From: Meloidogyne chitwoodi
Lineage: Eukaryota > Nematoda > Chromadorea > Rhabditida > Meloidogynidae
NCBI GenBank assembly: GCA_015183035.1
Contig: JACZZP010000005.1
Location: 1,488,001-1,552,000 of the forward strand
Direction: 5' to 3'
DNA: 64,000 nt
Shown here: one piece after another, positions 60,807 to 64,000 of the stretch
Layout: every line of letters begins with the position of its first letter
Numbering within the stretch: the first letter of the stretch is position 1
Notes under the pieces: model-generated
What the model was told of the DNA's origin: nothing
The model's input: the letters and a program-made list of their open reading frames with translations, nothing else
Databases searched by the model: none
Program-made: the position numbers and the translations under genes

Positions 60807-62407
60807 TTTATTATTATTATAATATATTTTTTTGTTAATTTGTGAAATAAATATATTTTTAAAATTTTAATTTTATTAATTGTTCTAATTATAGTATATT
60901 TCTTTGGGAATAAAAAACATTTAACAACAATTAACACATAAATGCTAAAAATTATAAAAAAAATATTAAAAATAACCTAAAAATTAATAATATTATTAAA
61001 TATAATATTATACTTGATAATCTATGACTAAAATAAACAAAAATTTTATAATACACTGACTTGGTAAAAATAATTAAAAATATTAGAGAACTTTGATTCT
61101 TATCGGAAATGTTTTTCAAATAATTTTCAATTAAAATATAGTTTATTAATATTAATTATTATTATTTTTCTAATATTTATTTATTTTATTAAAAAATAAA
61201 AAATTAAGAAAAGATTTAAATAATAAAATTAAATGATGGCCCATTAACTTAAAGATTTATTTTTTCTTAAAAAGTGCAAAAAGACAATTTACTTTTATTT
61301 CTATTAATAGATATCTTATTTAATAATTTTATCACCTGTAAATTATTTTTATTAATTTAGCTTTACTTTTTATTTATTAAAAAAGATTTTTTCAAAATTG
61401 TACTTTTCTGTTGACAAAATTATTTTTAAATTCCGGAAAAATATTTAAAATAAATAATAAATAAAATCTTCTTTTAAATTAATTTTTTTTATTTTAATGG
61501 ACCACACCATTTACCTAATTTTTTTATTAAAAAATATTTATTTTAGGCAAAAAACAAATAATTTAAATTGTACTTTTTTTAAAATTGTTTATTCAGATAA
61601 TAATAATTTAATATATAAATACAAATATAAAAATGATAATTTATTATTTATTAAATAATTTAAATTATATTTATTATATTATTTTTAATAGTTTAAGCCT
61701 TACAATTTAATTAAAAAAATTAATAATTTATAAATATATTTAAATAAATTTAAATTTATTAGTAAACTATTTTTAAATTAAATTTAAATTAAAAATAAAT
61801 ATTATAATATAAAATAAATATTTGAAACAAAATAATTTTTGTCTATTTAACGCTGCCACATGTAATAAAAAAATAAAAAATTATATTTTATTATTTCATA
61901 GAACAATTTTTAATTCATTTTTGGTTTAAAATTTAAATTTTATTTCTTTCTTTTAAAAAATATAATAAAAATTAAATTAAATAAATAAATAATTTCTTTT
62001 ATTATTTTAAATAATTTTTATTCATTTCCTTTTTAAATTAATTCTATTAATATTTTAACAATAAAAAATTTAAATTAATTTTCAAAAAATTCTTCCTTGT
62101 TTTTTATTTTATTTTTTAATAGAAAATGTTTAAAAAAATACAATAATATTTATTACTTTAATTTTTGTATAAACATATGATTAAAAACATAAAATATTTT
62201 AACCCCATATTTATTATATTTTATTTAAAAAATAATATTTTTAAATAAAAATTAATATATTTTATTAATTTTAATATTTAATTTAAAAATAAATCGTGTA
62301 AAAAAATAAAATATTTCTTTAAAAATATTAAAGTTGTCAAATATTGATTTAACATAAATAAAAAGTTTTTTTTATTTTTCAGAAAAATTTAAATTTTATT
62401 TTTTAAA
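60807..62407. other. Intergenic region, 1.6 kb
   Basis: The longest gene-free stretch near the right end. A/T-rich. A 55-codon low-complexity frame from the ATG at 61497 begins MDHTIYLIFLLKNIYFRQK but has no supporting features. No RNA or mobile element recognised. Confidence 0.45.
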
Positions 62408-63466
62408 ATGATTAAAATTATTTTTTATTTTATATTATTTGTTCTTCTAATTTCAGGTAAATTATTTAAAATAAAATAATTATTTTTATTTTAGATAAAA
62501 TTATATAAATTTAATATTTTTTAGCAATTAATTCTGAAAAAATAACAAGTTGTCCAAATTCAATTACTTCAGCATTTAAAGGTTAAAATAATTAATTTAA
62601 ATATTTAAAAATAATTTTTAGTTGACGAAACCATATATATTTTTGAAAACCAAAATGTTTGGAAACATGATGGAAATAAAATTATTAGTGGACCTTTTAA
62701 TCTTAAAGATGTAATTATTATAAATTATTATTATAAATTTAATAAATTAATTAATTAATTAAATATTTATTATTTATTTTTTAAATAAAATTATATTTTA
62801 TTATTTTTTTAAAGTTATTTTGTCCAGCACCTGCAGCAGTTAATAGTTCCTGTAGTTCATCAAACAATATAATTTATTTATTTAATTATAAAAAAGTTTA
62901 TGCTTACAAAAAGGGTACAAATAATACATTTAGGTATTTTAATTAATTTAAATTTTAAAATTAATTTATATAAAGTATAATTGATGATTATCCAATTGAA
63001 TTACAACCTATGATTATTCCTTATCCTATCAAATGTTTTCCTTTAAATAATGGAAGTTTAATAATTGGAAGTGTAAGTAAATAAATAAATAAATTATAAC
63101 AAATTAATTAAATTATTTTAATTTATTTTCAGGGTTCGGCCTCATGGACATATGATCCTGATCGTAATATGCCTCATATGGTAAATTACTAATATTATTT
63201 AAGATAATTAAAATTAAATATTTTATAGTCTGGAAATTTTAATGAACAATTTCTCAATTTGCCTAGTAAATTCATTTCTGGATATCCAGAGGATAATGAA
63301 TATAATAATTATATGTTTTTGGATAAATTAAATGGTATACTTAAAATAATTAAATTAATAAAATTAATTATTTTATTTTTTAGCAAGTAAATATTCTCTA
63401 AAAGATGCTAAAATAATATCAGAAGAAATAAAAATAAAGAATTATTTAAATTGTAAAATTAATTAA
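62408..63466 (+). CDS. Secreted hemopexin-like repeat protein
   Basis: Leader MIKIIFYFILFVLLISAINS. The body reads like hemopexin-type propeller blades, as in matrix metalloprotease C-domains. Blades are SITSAFKVDETIYIFENQNV then WKHDGNKIISGPFNLKDLF; PAAVNSSCSSSNNIIYLFN then KKVYAYKKGTNNTFSIID; and IIGSGSASWTYDPDRNMP. Seven or eight exons, about 235 residues. There is no protease domain, so it is a stand-alone secreted propeller-like protein. Conserved tryptophans and the aromatic-x-F strand pattern support the call, but the repeats are diverged and only about three blades are visible. Ends NYLNCKIN. Binding partner unknown. Confidence 0.65.
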
Positions 63467-63714
63467 TTTAATATAATTAATGATATAAATAAATGATAAA
63501 AACAGTCAAATAATAAAAGAATTTATTTATTTATTTAAAACTATTTTTTTAATAATTGATAACTTTTTTAAAAATTTATTAATTATTTGACTGTAAAATA
63601 AATATATTATATTGTATTAAGCTTTGAAAATTATAAATATGTATGTTAAATTTTTAATATAAATTTTGAACTTTAATTTTAAAATTATTTAAAATTAATA
63701 ATAATTAAATTATA

Positions 63715-64000
63715 TTAACGACCAACTCTTCCAATAGGACATAATCCACAAGTAAAAGCACATTGCCTCATTTTCATTCCTTTTGAATAGGCTTTATTTA
63801 TACAAAATCCTTTTAATTTCCAATTAAAACAACTTAAAATTAATTTAAAAAAATATAATTTTTATTTTAACAAACTCGAATTTATTTAAATCAATACAAA
63901 TATCACCAATTTTAAAACAAGCAGCACAGGTTTTTGCACATCTATGATGCATAACTTTAACATAAGCCTATTAAATAAATATTAATAAATTAATTAAAAT
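63715..64000 (-). CDS. ShKT-domain protein, 3' end only
   Basis: Last two exons of a leftward gene that runs off the right edge. The exon ending near 63879 encodes AYVKVMHHRCAKTCAACFKI and GDICIDLNKF. After a 48-bp intron the final exon gives CFNWKLKGFCINKAYSKGMK and MRQCAFTCGLCPIGRVGR, then stop at 63715. The second block is a full ShKT signature (C...C...C...CxxTCxxC-type ending) and the first is the end of another. Upstream domains, including any enzyme or leader, are outside the window. Confidence 0.8.

Noticed and set aside
61497..61664. 55-codon frame beginning MDHTIYLIFLLKN
   Set aside because: Only a weak hydrophobic start and low-complexity tail. No intron or homology to support it.

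Overview
This is a very AT-rich (roughly 80% A+T by eye), intron-dense eukaryotic window with nematode gene content: Sra-superfamily and Srsx-type chemoreceptors, a claudin-like Clc protein, ShKT-domain secreted proteins, a MOLO1-domain protein, and many short GT-AG introns of about 40-60 bp. An intron-bearing GH28 polygalacturonase of bacterial type points to a plant-parasitic nematode. A root-knot nematode (Meloidogyne) is the best guess. This is inferred from content and was not matched to any database. Layout from left to right: 1-2647 (-) 5' part of RNA polymerase I subunit RPA2; 3074-4455 (-) chemoreceptor; 5588-8349 (-) secreted FN3-GH28 exo-polygalacturonase; 9479-11908 (+) phosphatidylinositol-phosphate kinase with a signal peptide; 12453-12654 (-) 38-residue secreted peptide precursor; 14304-16350 (+) amino acid transporter; 16780-18454 (-) secreted coiled-coil protein; 18590-19158 Merlin-type DNA transposon remnant; 19445-22771 (-) GMP synthase; 23324-26169 (+) PLAA/UFD3; 26757-27757 (+) Clc-like membrane protein; 28455-29898 (+) ShKT protein; 30631-31999 (+) Srsx GPCR; 32088-33432 (-) broken secreted coiled-coil gene; 33537-34090 long-arm MITE; 34270-37911 (-) mitochondrial PNPase. 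From there: 38399-38658 (+) and 41537-41788 (-) an inverted pair of near-identical small secreted-protein genes flanking an unrecognised gene (39183-41261, +); 42625-43140 (+) histone-fold protein; 43349-44119 (+) unrecognised; 44237-45814 (-) unrecognised secreted protein; 47011-48990 (-) serine carboxypeptidase; 49609-51807 (+), 52260-55136 (+) and 55418-58864 (-) large secreted lysine/asparagine-rich coiled-coil proteins; 59748-60806 (+) MOLO1; 62408-63466 (+) hemopexin-like secreted protein; 63715 to the right edge (-) ShKT protein. The housekeeping genes (POLR1B, GMPS, PLAA, PNPT1) are conserved and easy to read. Between them lie mostly secreted, lineage-specific or plant-interaction-type genes. 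About fourteen of the genes begin with a hydrophobic signal sequence. The most notable candidates are the signal-peptide-bearing PIP kinase, the secreted coiled-coil family (two members share an exon-junction motif), the inverted gene pair, and the tiny secreted peptide ending SGGGR. Five terminal-inverted-repeat elements can be read directly. Two of them start GGTACTT and have perfect 8-bp target duplications, as expected for Merlin. No tRNA, rRNA or CRISPR was recognised. Exon boundaries were read by eye from GT-AG sites and frame continuity. CDS coordinates span the first to last coding base and include introns.
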